From NCBI RefSeq assembly GCF_963378085.1, contig NZ_OY726395.1, forward strand, positions 2,790,001 through 2,854,000: a DNA stretch of 64,000 nt, in the 5' to 3' direction. Of this stretch, positions 1 through 8,826 are shown piece after piece. The position numbers and the translations under genes were made by a program. Source of the DNA: Mycolicibacterium sp. MU0050. Its GTDB lineage: Bacteria; Actinomycetota; Actinomycetes; Mycobacteriales; Mycobacteriaceae. How positions within the stretch are numbered: the first letter of the stretch is position 1; each line of letters opens with the position of its first letter. The notes beneath the pieces were generated by a model that did not search any database, was not told where the DNA came from, and worked only from the letters and a program-made list of their open reading frames with translations.

Positions 1-1214
1 GCGTCGTGGGAGTACCGGTAACCCTGCGCGTGGCCCAGCGCCGCCGCCCCCGAGTAGTGCCCGTCGCGCAGGTGCGCCGGTACCGACCCGGCCTTACCGG
101 CCTTGATGTCGGCCATCGCCGCACCCAGGGCGGTGGTCACCGCGTTCGATTTCGGGGCGGTGGCCAGGTGCACGGTCGCGTGGGCGAGCGTCAGTTGCGC
201 CTCGGGCATGCCGATCAGCTGCACCGTCTGCGCGGCGGCAACCGCCAGCGGCAGCGCCGAGGGGTCGGCCATGCCGACGTCCTCGCTGGCGAGGATCATC
301 AGCCGGCGCGCGATGAAGCGGGGGTCCTCACCGGCGGTCAGCATCCGGGCCAGGTAGTGCAGCGCGGCGTCGACGTCGGAGCCACGCACCGACTTGATGA
401 AGGCGCTGACGACGTCGTAGTGCTGGTCGCCGTCGCGGTCGTAGCGCACCGCCGCGCGGTCCAACGATTGTTCGACGATCTCGACGCTGACGGGTGTGTC
501 CGCCGCCGCGGCGGTCTCGGCCGCCACCTCCAACGCGGTCAGCGCCCGCCGGGCGTCGCCGGCGGCCAACTGCACCAGCAGGGCCACCGCGTCGTCGTCG
601 ACCGCGACCTTGCCCGCCAGGCCGCGCTCGTCGGTCAGTGCGCGGCGCAGCACAGCCTCGATGCCGGCGGCGTCCAGCGGCTGCAACTGCAGGATCAGCG
701 AACGCGACAACAGCGGCGCCACCACCGAGAACGACGGGTTCTCGGTGGTGGCGGCGACCAACAGGACGATGCGGTTCTCCACCGCGGCCAGCAGGGCGTC
801 CTGCTGGGTCTTGGAGAACCGGTGCACCTCATCGATGAACAGCACGGTCTGTTCGCCGTACGCGGCCGCCCGGCGGGCGACGTCGATGACCGCGCGCACC
901 TCCTTGACGCCGGCCGAAAGCGCCGATAGCGCCTCGAACCGCCGCCCGGTGGCCCCGGAGATCAGCGAGGCCAGCGTGGTCTTCCCGGTGCCGGGCGGGC
1001 CGTACAGGATGACCGAGGCCGCCCCGGAGCCGTCGACCAGGCGGCGCAGCGGCGAGCCCGGCTTGAGCAGGTGGTCCTGACCGACGACCTCGTCGAGCAT
1101 GGCCGGGCGCATCCGCACCGCCAGCGGCGACCCGGGCCCCGCGACGGGCATCCCGGCACCGGGGCCGGGCTCGGCCGGCGCTTCTCCGGGCACATCGAAC
1201 AAACCGTCGGACAC
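1..1214 (-). CDS. rarA: Replication-associated recombination protein A (AAA+ ATPase), 3' end outside window
   Basis: RarA/MgsA-family clamp-loader-like ATPase acting at stalled replication forks. About 404 residues are visible. Walker A (GPPGTGKTT) lies near residues 72-80, Walker B plus sensor (FIDEVHRF) near 126-133, and the typical TTENPSF segment follows. The C-terminal oligomerisation region reaches YRYSHD before the window edge, so roughly 40-50 residues are missing. I start it at GTG 1214 (protein begins [10 protein letters not shown]). An in-frame TTG about 33 nt further upstream is an alternative, and an in-frame stop lies beyond that. It diverges from the secreted-protein gene at 1336. 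Family assignment is secure; the start is less so. Confidence 0.93.
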   Translation of the reverse strand, partial: MSDGLFDVPGEAPAEPGPGAGMPVAGPGSPLAVRMRPAMLDEVVGQDHLLKPGSPLRRLVDGSGAASVILYGPPGTGKTTLASLISGATGRRFEALSALSAGVKEVRAVIDVARRAAAYGEQTVLFIDEVHRFSKTQQDALLAAVENRIVLLVAATTENPSFSVVAPLLSRSLILQLQPLDAAGIEAVLRRALTDERGLAGKVAVDDDAVALLVQLAAGDARRALTALEVAAETAAAADTPVSVEIVEQSLDRAAVRYDRDGDQHYDVVSAFIKSVRGSDVDAALHYLARMLTAGEDPRFIARRLMILASEDVGMADPSALPLAVAAAQTVQLIGMPEAQLTLAHATVHLATAPKSNAVTTALGAAMADIKAGKAGSVPAHLRDGHYSGAAALGHAQGYRYSHD

Positions 1215-1335
1215 GTCCTTGTGCTTACCACGGCGACGCGACAACTTCGACGCGGTGATTCACCGCGGCGCGTGACCCGAGCGCCCCCAGGTGATAAACC
1301 TGTGTGCACGTCACGCGAGAGTCGAGGAGCGCCAC

Positions 1336-1926
1336 ATGAGATTGCGACAGCGGATCGGCCTGACCGGCGCGGTCGCAGTGCTGGCCGCGCTGGGCACCGC
1401 CGCCCCGAGTCCGGCGGCGCCCTCGGTGGCCCCGCCGCCGGACGGCGAATACACCTACACCCAGCCCGGCAAGCCCAGCGCGCACTGGAGCATGCAGTCC
1501 GTCTGCGCGCAGGCCAGCGGCACCCGGGCGCAACCCGACTATTCCGATCCGCACATCCAGACGTTGGGCTGTGTGCTCAACGTGACCAGCACGACGGATC
1601 GCCCCGCCGACGCCGAACAGAAGCTGCTCAACATCGGTGGGCGGGCTCGACTGTCCAACGGCCTGTGGGCCTTCGAGTACTCCCCCATGGACGGTCAGGT
1701 CTGCCCCGACGGCAGCACCGCGAAGCTGCAGCAGAAGTTCGAGTTCAGCGAGGTCACGCTGACCGGCACCCGCACCACCCTGTGGGGCGACGAGTGCGGC
1801 GGTCCGCCGGGGATGGCCAAGGAGCCGTTCACGCTGACATTCCTGGCACCGCTGGAGCCCCCGGTGGTCGAGCGGTTCCCCATGGACTGCAACTACCTGG
1901 CGGGCCGGCCCAGCATCTGCTCCTAG
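1336..1926 (+). CDS. Secreted hypothetical protein
   Basis: A 196-residue protein with a Sec-type signal peptide: charged start MRLRQR, a hydrophobic stretch of about 15 residues, and probable cleavage after the SPA of TAAPSPA near residue 27. The mature part has five cysteines (for example QSVCAQ, GCVLN, QVCPDG, DECGG, MDCNY), suggesting disulfides outside the membrane. ATG 1336 is chosen because GAGGAG lies 6-12 nt upstream; in-frame codons further 5' lack one. No enzyme motif is recognised. Composition and position beside rarA suggest a mycobacterial envelope or exported protein of unknown role. Confidence 0.8.
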   Translation: MRLRQRIGLTGAVAVLAALGTAAPSPAAPSVAPPPDGEYTYTQPGKPSAHWSMQSVCAQASGTRAQPDYSDPHIQTLGCVLNVTSTTDRPADAEQKLLNIGGRARLSNGLWAFEYSPMDGQVCPDGSTAKLQQKFEFSEVTLTGTRTTLWGDECGGPPGMAKEPFTLTFLAPLEPPVVERFPMDCNYLAGRPSICS

Positions 1927-1936
1927 CGCCCGGGTG

Positions 1937-2776
1937 CTAGGCCGGGGCGGTCACGAAGTCGATGAGTTCCTCGACCCGCCCGATCAGAGCGGGGTCCAGG
2001 TCGTTCCAGTCGCGCACCTTGGAGCGGATGTGCTGCCAGGCGCGGGCGATGTCGGCCTGGGTCCGGTGTGGTAGCCCCAGCGCCGCACAGATGCCGTGCT
2101 TCCACTCGACGTTGCGCGGAATCGTCGGCCACCGTTCGAGTCCCAGTCGGGCGGGTTTCACCGCCTGCCAGATGTCCACGTACGGGTGGCCGACGACCAG
2201 CGTGTGCGGGCCACCCGGCCCGCGGGCCACCGCGGCCGCGATGCGCTCCTCCTTGGACCCGGCGACGAGGTGGTCGACCAGCACGCCGAGGCGGCGACCG
2301 GGTCCGGGCGCGAAGTCGGCCACGATGGCGGCCAGGTCGTCGATGCCGCCGAGATACTCGACGACCACGCCCTCGATGCGCAGGTCGTCACCCCACACCT
2401 GTTCGACCAGTTCGGCGTCGTGGCGGCCCTCCACGTAGATCCGGCTGTGCAGGGCGACCCGGGCGCGGGCGCCGGGCACGGCCACCGATCCGGAGGCGGT
2501 GCGGGTCGGCGCGGCGGGTGTCGCCCGGCGGGGCGGGGTCAGGATCACCGGCGCACCGTCGATGAGATAGCCGGGGCCGACGGGGAATCCGCGGACCTTG
2601 CCGTGCCGGTCCTCCAGGTCCATCCGCCCGTACTCGACCCGCACGACCGCACCCACATAGCCGGTGGCGGCGTCCTCGACCACCAGCCCCAATTCCACCG
2701 GGCGCTCGGTGGCGCGCACCCGGGTGCGCTGATGGGGGTTGCTGGCCAACACGTCCTTGCCGTAGCGGTCATTCAC
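1937..2776 (-). CDS. DUF3097 family protein
   Basis: A 279-residue protein matching the actinobacterial DUF3097 family. It opens NDRYGKDVLA, then has the characteristic GLVVEDAATGYVGAVVR and LEDRHGKVRGFPVGPG blocks. The C-terminal half has a Toprim-like flavour (IYVEGRHDAELVEQVWG, then VLVDHLVAGSKEERIA and GHPYVDIWQAVKP). Biochemical function is unknown for the family. GTG 2776 gives the usual N-terminus; the frame stays open further upstream inside the neighbouring gene but those starts have no family similarity. It follows the metallopeptidase gene by 14 nt on the same strand, so co-transcription is likely. Confidence 0.85.
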   Translation of the reverse strand: MNDRYGKDVLASNPHQRTRVRATERPVELGLVVEDAATGYVGAVVRVEYGRMDLEDRHGKVRGFPVGPGYLIDGAPVILTPPRRATPAAPTRTASGSVAVPGARARVALHSRIYVEGRHDAELVEQVWGDDLRIEGVVVEYLGGIDDLAAIVADFAPGPGRRLGVLVDHLVAGSKEERIAAAVARGPGGPHTLVVGHPYVDIWQAVKPARLGLERWPTIPRNVEWKHGICAALGLPHRTQADIARAWQHIRSKVRDWNDLDPALIGRVEELIDFVTAPA

Positions 2777-2790
2777 GCAGGCGATCCTAG

Positions 2791-3855
2791 TCAACCGCCG
2801 ACGGCGGCCCGTTTCGCCGGATCGGAGGTCACCTCGTCGACCACCTGATGGATGAACCGCATCTTCTCCAGCACCGCGTTGGGCAACACGAAGGGGTAGA
2901 GGTCGTCGCGGCCCATCGACCGGTTCACCATGTTCAGCGCCCACGCCAGCGGTAGCCACATCTCGACGATCACGTCGAACCCGCTGGGGCCCAACGCTCT
3001 TCGGTCGAAGGTGGCACCGGCGGAGGCAAAGCCGAACGCGGCGGCGGTATCCAGCGTGTCGCGGACGTGCAGATAGTGGGCGAAGGTCTCGGCCCAGTCC
3101 TCGGCCGGGTGCATGGTGGCGTAGGACGAGACGTGTTCGTCGTCCCAGTGCGGCGGCGGTCCCTGTTCGTAATGCCGGTCCAACGCCGCCTGATAGTCGG
3201 CGTCGGGGTCGCCGAACAACTCCCGGAACCTCGCCAGATAGTCCGGCGCGGGGCCGATCAGTCGGTAGAAGTAGTAGTGGCCGATCTCGTGCCGGAAATG
3301 CCCCAGCAGGGTGCGGTACGGCTCGTCCATGGACACCCGCAGCCGCTCGCGATGCACGTCGTCGCCCTCGGCGAGGTCCAGGGTGATCACGCCGTTGTGG
3401 TGTCCGGTGAACACCTTTTCGTGCTCGCTGGACAACAGGTCGAAGGCCAGGCCGTACTCGGGATCGGTGTGGCGGTCGACGATCGGTAGCTTGAGCTCGG
3501 CCAGTTCGGCGACCAGCCGGCGCTTGGCCGCCTCGGCGGCGGCGAACGCCGGCAACGCGGGGTCCCCGTCGGCGGGCCGCGTCCGGGTCAACCGGCACGA
3601 CGCACACAGCTGCTGATTGTCGCCGCTGCCGGGTTGCAGCTTCACCAGCCAATTGCATTCGGCCAGATGCATATTGGCGCACAGCCGGTATTCGTCGGCG
3701 TCGACTGCGCCGTCGTGTTCACTGGCGGGGCCCGAGGCGATCACCAACAGCGTCGCGTCCTGCAGCGAGAACCCGACGGCACTGCCGCACGCCAGGCACA
3801 CCGAGTTCTCGAAGGTGAGATGTTGCCCGCAGTTGGGGCAGCGGAAATCACGCAT
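2791..3855 (-). CDS. Zinc-ribbon putative zinc-binding metallopeptidase (Rv2568c-like)
   Basis: A 354-residue protein. An N-terminal zinc ribbon (CPNCG and CLACG, residues 5-24) is followed by a second Cys pair (CASC, near 84-87). A zincin-type active site HEIGHYYF lies near residue 190, with downstream acidic residues in HPAEDWAETFAHYLH as a likely third metal ligand. This matches the actinobacterial 'putative zinc-binding metallopeptidase' family. No signal peptide is seen, so it is probably cytoplasmic. It overlaps the transglutaminase gene upstream by 8 nt, and this trio with the CP-ATP-grasp/alpha-E gene forms one operon. The substrate is unknown. Confidence 0.88.
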   Translation of the reverse strand: MRDFRCPNCGQHLTFENSVCLACGSAVGFSLQDATLLVIASGPASEHDGAVDADEYRLCANMHLAECNWLVKLQPGSGDNQQLCASCRLTRTRPADGDPALPAFAAAEAAKRRLVAELAELKLPIVDRHTDPEYGLAFDLLSSEHEKVFTGHHNGVITLDLAEGDDVHRERLRVSMDEPYRTLLGHFRHEIGHYYFYRLIGPAPDYLARFRELFGDPDADYQAALDRHYEQGPPPHWDDEHVSSYATMHPAEDWAETFAHYLHVRDTLDTAAAFGFASAGATFDRRALGPSGFDVIVEMWLPLAWALNMVNRSMGRDDLYPFVLPNAVLEKMRFIHQVVDEVTSDPAKRAAVGG

Positions 3856-4744
3856 GCCGGCCCTCCAGGGTCACCGGCACAACATCCACGGACACGTCGA
3901 TGGCGCTGTGCTCGGAGTCGGTGTAGATGATGCCGCGCAAGGGCGGGATATCGGCGTAGTCGCGGCCGGTGCCCACCACGATGTAGCGCTCGTCGACCAA
4001 CTGCTCGTTGGTCGGATCCAGCCCGAGCCACTGGTTTTCCCGCGTCCACACGGCGGCCCAGGCGTGCGTTGCGTCCGCTCCCACCATGCGCTCCTTTCCC
4101 GGCGGTGGATCGGTGGCCAGGTAGCCCGAAACGTAACTGGCTGCCAACCCGTTGGCCCGCAGACACGCGATCGCCAGCCGCGCGAAGTCCTGACATACCC
4201 CCTCGCGGGCCGCCAAAACCTCCGCGACGCCGGTGGAGACCGTGGTGGACCCCGAACGGTAGGTGAAGTCGGCGAAGATGCGCCGGTTCAGATCGCCCAG
4301 CACCTCGACCAGCGGCCGGCCGGGAACGAAACTCGGTGCGGCGTAGTCCCGCACGGCGTCGGTGATCTCCGGGGGCTGCAGGTCCAGGGTGAACTCGACC
4401 GCGCGCACGCCCTCGGCGCCGACGGGCCGGGCGATCTCCCACGGCGCGACCGCCGAGCCCGCGCCGTACCGTTCGGGAGTCGGCGGATCCACCTCGACCT
4501 CCGAGATCCCCGTGACCGTCAACGTCCGGTGCGGCGTGGTGACATGGAAGTAGGAGCTGGTGTTGCCGTAGGCGTCCGGGCTGACCGAACGGTCCGCGGC
4601 CGCCGGGTCGATGCGCAGTTCGTGGCGCAGACACCGTTGCCCGTCGAGGTCGCGCGGGGTCAGGAAGCCACGGCCATAGGAGCTGGTGACGACGTCGGAA
4701 TAGCGGTACACCGTCTCGTGGGTGATCCGGTAGCGCCGGGTCAT
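3848..4744 (-). CDS. Transglutaminase-like cysteine protease-fold protein
   Basis: A 298-residue protein. The N-terminal bacterial transglutaminase domain (YRITHETVYRYSDVV) covers about residues 1-85 and the papain-like transglutaminase core about 140-250. The catalytic triad is readable: Cys184 in REGVCQDFA, His227 in ATHAWAAVW and Asp243 in GLDPTN. Such proteins typically travel with alpha-E and circularly permuted ATP-grasp proteins in a presumed peptide-synthesis or modification system. That matches the 4-nt overlap with the fused ATP-grasp/alpha-E gene upstream. The actual substrate is unknown. Confidence 0.92.
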   Translation of the reverse strand: MTRRYRITHETVYRYSDVVTSSYGRGFLTPRDLDGQRCLRHELRIDPAAADRSVSPDAYGNTSSYFHVTTPHRTLTVTGISEVEVDPPTPERYGAGSAVAPWEIARPVGAEGVRAVEFTLDLQPPEITDAVRDYAAPSFVPGRPLVEVLGDLNRRIFADFTYRSGSTTVSTGVAEVLAAREGVCQDFARLAIACLRANGLAASYVSGYLATDPPPGKERMVGADATHAWAAVWTRENQWLGLDPTNEQLVDERYIVVGTGRDYADIPPLRGIIYTDSEHSAIDVSVDVVPVTLEGRHA

Positions 4745-7356
4745 GGCATCTGCCGCCGCTGGTCAGGCCCCCACAGCGGCTGCATGCCGCCCGGCAGCGA
4801 CAGGTGGGTGGCGGCGATGAGGTCGGACAACTCCCGCAGCCCCGCCAGCACGCCGTCGAGCAATCCCCGCAGCCCGACCAGGACGCCGTGCTCGTCCGCG
4901 CGCTCGAGTTCCTCCGGGGCCATGCGGCGCAGCCGGGCGTTGAGCTCGTCGACCAGGCGCTCGGCGCGCGTGGATCCCGTCGCGCCGGGCAGGGCGCGCA
5001 GGCGGGTCCGGAGCAGTTCGAGCTGGTAGACCAGCGAACGGGGGTTGCCGGCGTCGAACAGCAGCAGGTCGGCGACCGCGGCCACGCTGACCTTGCCGAG
5101 ATTGCGACGCCGGTAGATCACCGCGGACTCGCAGGCCGTCAGCACCGATTCGGTGATGACCCGGGCCGCCTCCCGCCCGCGCTCGGTGGTCATGGTGGCG
5201 CGCAGGAGGCCCGCCAGCGCCAGCCCCCGTTCGATGCGTTTGCCGATGTCCATCATGGTCCAGCCGGCGTCCTGCACCATCGACTCGGCCGCCACCCCGG
5301 ACAGCGCCAGCATGCCGGCCAGGGTGCGGGCGTGCGCGGCGGCCATCTTGGTGTCGGCGAGGCTGTGGGTTTCCGGTGCGGCGGTGGGCAATTCGAGCAC
5401 GGCGTGGTCGACGGCGGCGAGCACCATCCAGGTGTCGTTGGACAGTTGGTCGCGCACGCTGCGGGCGGCCAGGCCGAGCCGCTCCACCGATTGCGCCAGC
5501 GAGCCGGGCCGGTCCCGGTCGGCGGTCAGCGACCACAGGGTGCTCGGCGCGGTGGCGATCATCTCGGTGGCGTCGGCGGCGCCGTCGTCGGCGCCGGTCA
5601 GCTCGCCGAGCGCCGTCAGCAGCACCGGTACGCACTCGCTGGCCTCGGTGTACTGGCGGTGCCGGTATTCGTGATACCGCTCTCGGGTGACGGTCAGCAA
5701 CCGGGCCATGGCCTCGGCCCGTTCGGCGTACCGGCCGCTCCAGAACAGATCGGACAGCACGCGCGGTGAACTCACCGCGCCGAGTTCGGCGACGCCCACC
5801 GAGATCATCGTCGGCGCCGCGGCCGGCTGTTCGGCGGCCGCCGACGCCGAGGGCAGAACCCAGATATCCTTGGCCGCACCAACATTGAGACGATGGCCGA
5901 CGCCGTTGGGGGCCACCACATATCCGAGGCCACCGATCATCGGCGCGTACCCGCCGCGCTGCGACACGGTGAACAGCCGCATCGCGACATTCGCCGGCAC
6001 CAGGCGCCCCGGCCCGACCGTCGGCGCCGACGAGTATTGCGGCAGTTCCTGTCCGATCCACTGCCACGGGGCCGCGGCGATCCGCGCGGACAGCTCCGCA
6101 AGCTGTGCGCTGCTCAATTCGGGCCCGACGTGATCGGGGCCACCGACGGTCGAGCGGATCAGCAGCGAGCCCAGCCGGGACAGCAGATGCGACCGTTCGG
6201 TGTCGATCCCGCCCCAGTAGGTGGCGACCGTCGGCAGCATTGGGGCCTCCCCGATCAGCAGTTCGGCGAGCTGCGGCAGAAAGCGCAGCAGGGCCGGGCT
6301 TTCCAGGATGCCGCTGCCCAGCGTGTTGACCACCGTCACCGCACCCCGGCGCTGGGCCTCGACCAGTCCGACCACACCGAGCCGGGAGTCCGGTCGCAGG
6401 TCCAGCGGATCGGAGTAGGCGGCGTCGACCCGGCGCAGCACCACGTCCACGCGCTGGAAGGTGCCCAGCGAGCGCATCCAGAGCTTGCCGCCGCGGACCA
6501 CCAGGTCCGCGCTCTCGACCAGCGGGAACCCGAGCGCCGAGGCGAGGTAGGCCTGGTCGAACGCGGTCTCGGAGTGGATGCCGGGACTGAGCACCACCAC
6601 CGCCGGGTCCTCGGCCGCCTCGGGCGCCGCCTCGATCAGCGCCGAGCGCAGCGTCTGGGCGAACTGCGAGACCGCGCGGGGGGCGAGCTGCTCGTAGAGT
6701 TCGGAGATCGCGGAGGCGACCACGCGGCGGTCCGCCATGGCATAACCCGCGCCGGACGGCGCCTGGGCCCAGTCGGCGTTGACGACGAACCCGTCCCCGC
6801 CCCGGCTGACGTCGCAACCGTGCAGGAACAGTTGATGCCGGCCGGGGACCTCGATGCCGTGGGCCGCGCGCAGGTAGCCGGGATGACCGAAAACCAAGGC
6901 GGGCGGCAGGATTCCACTCGTCAGCGACAACTTCGGGCCGTACAGGTCGGTCAGGACCGCGTCGAGCAACCGGGATCGCTGGACCAACCCGGCCTCCAGG
7001 GCTTGCCAGTCCTCGGCGGTGAGCAGCAGTGGGATCGGGTCCAGCCGCCAGGGCGCGGGCACTCCGGTGGGGCGGGTGTAGGTGATGCCGTCGTTGTCGA
7101 CCAGGGTGCGGACCTCGTCGCGAAGCCGGTCGAGCCCCGACAGTCCGCGCCGCGCCAGCGCCTCCGCCAGATCGGTCCAGGCCGGCCGGACGTTACCCGC
7201 GGCATCGACGAACTCGTCGTACCCGAGACCGGGGCCGCCGCGCGGATCGAACAGCGCCGCCTGCGCGCGGCCGGTGCGATACCGGGTCAGCAGCCCGTCG
7301 ACGTCAAGGCGGGTGAACTCTGCACGGGAGGGGGCGGCCGACGAAGGGACCGGCAA
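4741..7356 (-). CDS. Circularly permuted ATP-grasp / alpha-E fusion protein (Rv2567-like)
   Basis: An 871-residue two-domain protein. Residues ~20-500 are a circularly permuted ATP-grasp ligase domain; recognisable blocks are RPTGVPAPWRLDPIP, LFGHPGYLRAAHG, VVLSPGIHSETAFDQAYLA and TVVNTLGSGILESPALL. Residues ~530-871 are an alpha-E domain (PRVLSDLFWSGRYAERAEAMARLL). Elsewhere these two are often separate adjacent genes. I choose TTG 7356 because GAGGAGG sits about 6 nt upstream and the length then agrees with the known mycobacterial protein; the frame is open further 5' but without RBS. It is first gene of the trio with the transglutaminase and metallopeptidase. Likely an ATP-dependent peptide-bond-forming enzyme of unknown product. 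Confidence 0.9.
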   Translation of the reverse strand: MPVPSSAAPSRAEFTRLDVDGLLTRYRTGRAQAALFDPRGGPGLGYDEFVDAAGNVRPAWTDLAEALARRGLSGLDRLRDEVRTLVDNDGITYTRPTGVPAPWRLDPIPLLLTAEDWQALEAGLVQRSRLLDAVLTDLYGPKLSLTSGILPPALVFGHPGYLRAAHGIEVPGRHQLFLHGCDVSRGGDGFVVNADWAQAPSGAGYAMADRRVVASAISELYEQLAPRAVSQFAQTLRSALIEAAPEAAEDPAVVVLSPGIHSETAFDQAYLASALGFPLVESADLVVRGGKLWMRSLGTFQRVDVVLRRVDAAYSDPLDLRPDSRLGVVGLVEAQRRGAVTVVNTLGSGILESPALLRFLPQLAELLIGEAPMLPTVATYWGGIDTERSHLLSRLGSLLIRSTVGGPDHVGPELSSAQLAELSARIAAAPWQWIGQELPQYSSAPTVGPGRLVPANVAMRLFTVSQRGGYAPMIGGLGYVVAPNGVGHRLNVGAAKDIWVLPSASAAAEQPAAAPTMISVGVAELGAVSSPRVLSDLFWSGRYAERAEAMARLLTVTRERYHEYRHRQYTEASECVPVLLTALGELTGADDGAADATEMIATAPSTLWSLTADRDRPGSLAQSVERLGLAARSVRDQLSNDTWMVLAAVDHAVLELPTAAPETHSLADTKMAAAHARTLAGMLALSGVAAESMVQDAGWTMMDIGKRIERGLALAGLLRATMTTERGREAARVITESVLTACESAVIYRRRNLGKVSVAAVADLLLFDAGNPRSLVYQLELLRTRLRALPGATGSTRAERLVDELNARLRRMAPEELERADEHGVLVGLRGLLDGVLAGLRELSDLIAATHLSLPGGMQPLWGPDQRRQMP

Positions 7357-7480
7357 GCTGCACCTCCTCGGATCGGTGGGCACGCAGCCAGCGCGCCCGA
7401 ACCATTCTGTCGCAAGCCGGTGCCGCCGGCGCGCCTCGGCCACCGGCGACCTCGGCGCCCCGGCACGCCAATCTGAACCG

Positions 7481-7492
7481 GTTGGTAAGGTT
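7481..7492 (+). promoter_or_regulatory. Candidate operator/promoter motif, copy 1 (GTTGGTAAGGTT)
   Basis: The 12-mer GTTGGTAAGGTT lies 46 nt before the cluster-1 thiolase start, next to a small palindrome AACCGGTT. It shares the 8-mer TGGTAAGG with sites at 8781 and 26072, and a looser version lies before the TetR gene at 14234. TAAGGT could instead be a -10 hexamer. Binding by that TetR is inference. Confidence 0.4.
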
Positions 7493-7537
7493 ATGCAATC
7501 AGGAGCTCGTCGGTGTCGGAAGGTTGGTGGATCGCAG

Positions 7538-8722
7538 ATGCGGGAAGTGATGGTCGTCGGGGTGGGCATGACATCCTTTGGCAAACATCGGGACCGAGGC
7601 CTGGCCGGCCTCGCCACGGAGGCACTCGAGGAGGCACTGACCGACGCCGGCCTGCGCGACGGGGAGCAGTCGGTCGGAATGGCCTACTTCAGCAACGTGC
7701 TGGCCGGCGTCCTGGTGGGCCAGGAGTCCAACCGGGGCCAGCACGCGCTGCGCGACTCCGCCCTGCGCGGCGTCCCCCTGATCAACGTCGAGAACGCGTG
7801 CGCCTCCGGCGCGACCGCACTCAACCAGGCCTGGCTGTCCGTGGCCTCCGGCCAGGTCGACGTTGCCGTGGCGGTGGGAGCAGAGAAGCTGCACATCGCG
7901 GACAAATCCAAGGCGCTGGGCGCCCTGACCACCGCGCTGGACCAGGAACGGCTGGACGAGATCCAGGCCGAACTCGGTGGCGCCGGCTCCGGTTCGGTGT
8001 TCATGGACATCTACGCGCGCTTCGCCACCTGGTACATGGAGCGCACCGGAGCCACTCGCGAGGACTTCGCCCGAGTCGCCGTCAAGAACTCGCAGCACGG
8101 CGCGGCGAATCCCAAGGCGCAGTATGGCGGCGGGTTGACCTTGTCGGATGTGCTGACCGGACGGCCGGTCAGCGGACCGCTGACCGTGCCGATGTGCGCG
8201 CCGATGAGCGATGGCGCCGCGGCGGTGGTGGTTGCCGGCCGCGATGTCGCACGACGGCGTCCGGCGGCGCCGGTTCGCATCCTGGCCAGCATCGTCGGGT
8301 CCGGCCGCCCGGGGGTCTACGGCGAACTGGTGCCCGGCGTCGCCCGGCGCGCCTTCGACGCCGCCGGCATCGAGCCGGACGACGTCGACGTCGTCGAGTG
8401 CCACGACGCCGCGGCACCGGCCGAGCTGATCGTGCTCGAAGAACTGGGCCTGTGCGCACCCGGCGGCGCCCTCGATCTGCTGCGTACGGGCCAGACCCGG
8501 ATCGGCGGCCGGCTACCGGTGAATCCGAGCGGCGGGCTGCAATCGAAGGGGCACCCACTGGGGGCGACCGGCCTGGCTCAGATCGTCGAGCTCACCGAGC
8601 AGCTGCGCGGCACAGCGGGCGATCGACAAGTGGCGGGCGCCCGAATCGCGCTCGCCGAGAACGCAGGCGGCTACCTCGGCCCGGATGCCGCCGCGGCCAC
8701 CGTGACGATCCTGGGCAGATAG
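7538..8722 (+). CDS. Thiolase-superfamily protein (SCP-x/lipid-transfer type), atypical active site
   Basis: A 394-residue thiolase-fold protein. The nucleophile-type Cys88 lies in ENACASGATAL, an HDA motif in ECHDAAAPAE, and the HPLGATG loop near residue 340. The C-terminal segment reads AENAGGYLGPDAAAATVTIL. Alanine fills the position where the cluster-2 relative (26413-27669) has a cysteine in an otherwise similar context. Loss of the second thiolase cysteine would argue against ordinary thiolysis and for a retro-aldol, Claisen-type or other acyl-transfer role; this is inference. ATG 7538 gives the normal N-terminus MREVMVVGVG. It is first gene of plus-strand cluster 1, preceded by regulatory motif copy 1. 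Confidence 0.82.
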   Translation: MREVMVVGVGMTSFGKHRDRGLAGLATEALEEALTDAGLRDGEQSVGMAYFSNVLAGVLVGQESNRGQHALRDSALRGVPLINVENACASGATALNQAWLSVASGQVDVAVAVGAEKLHIADKSKALGALTTALDQERLDEIQAELGGAGSGSVFMDIYARFATWYMERTGATREDFARVAVKNSQHGAANPKAQYGGGLTLSDVLTGRPVSGPLTVPMCAPMSDGAAAVVVAGRDVARRRPAAPVRILASIVGSGRPGVYGELVPGVARRAFDAAGIEPDDVDVVECHDAAAPAELIVLEELGLCAPGGALDLLRTGQTRIGGRLPVNPSGGLQSKGHPLGATGLAQIVELTEQLRGTAGDRQVAGARIALAENAGGYLGPDAAAATVTILGR

Positions 8723-8779
8723 CCCAAAGCATCCCGGCGCACTCGGTCGGCGGGGTAAACTCCACTTTTATTCTAACTA

Positions 8780-8791
8780 ACTGGTAAGGTT
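8780..8791 (+). promoter_or_regulatory. Candidate operator/promoter motif, copy 2 (ACTGGTAAGGTT)
   Basis: ACTGGTAAGGTT lies in the 104-nt gap between the thiolase and the SDR gene, 35 nt before GTG 8827. It shares TGGTAAGG with copies at 7483 and 26073. Its position suggests an internal promoter with its own control, so cluster 1 may be read from more than one start. TAAGGT also fits a -10 element. Confidence 0.4.
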
Positions 8792-8826
8792 TTGAATTGA
8801 GCGCAGAGGCTAGAGGGGACGGTGCT

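Noticed and set aside
5893..7476. A 527-codon plus-strand open frame opposite the CP-ATP-grasp gene
   Set aside because: Low-complexity Gly/Arg/Gln-rich translation with no family similarity; it is the GC-driven antisense shadow of a well-conserved gene.
8797..8826. TTG 8797 as start of the cluster-1 SDR
   Set aside because: No ribosome-binding site and it almost abuts the regulatory motif at 8780-8791; GTG 8827 has AGAGGGGA in place.
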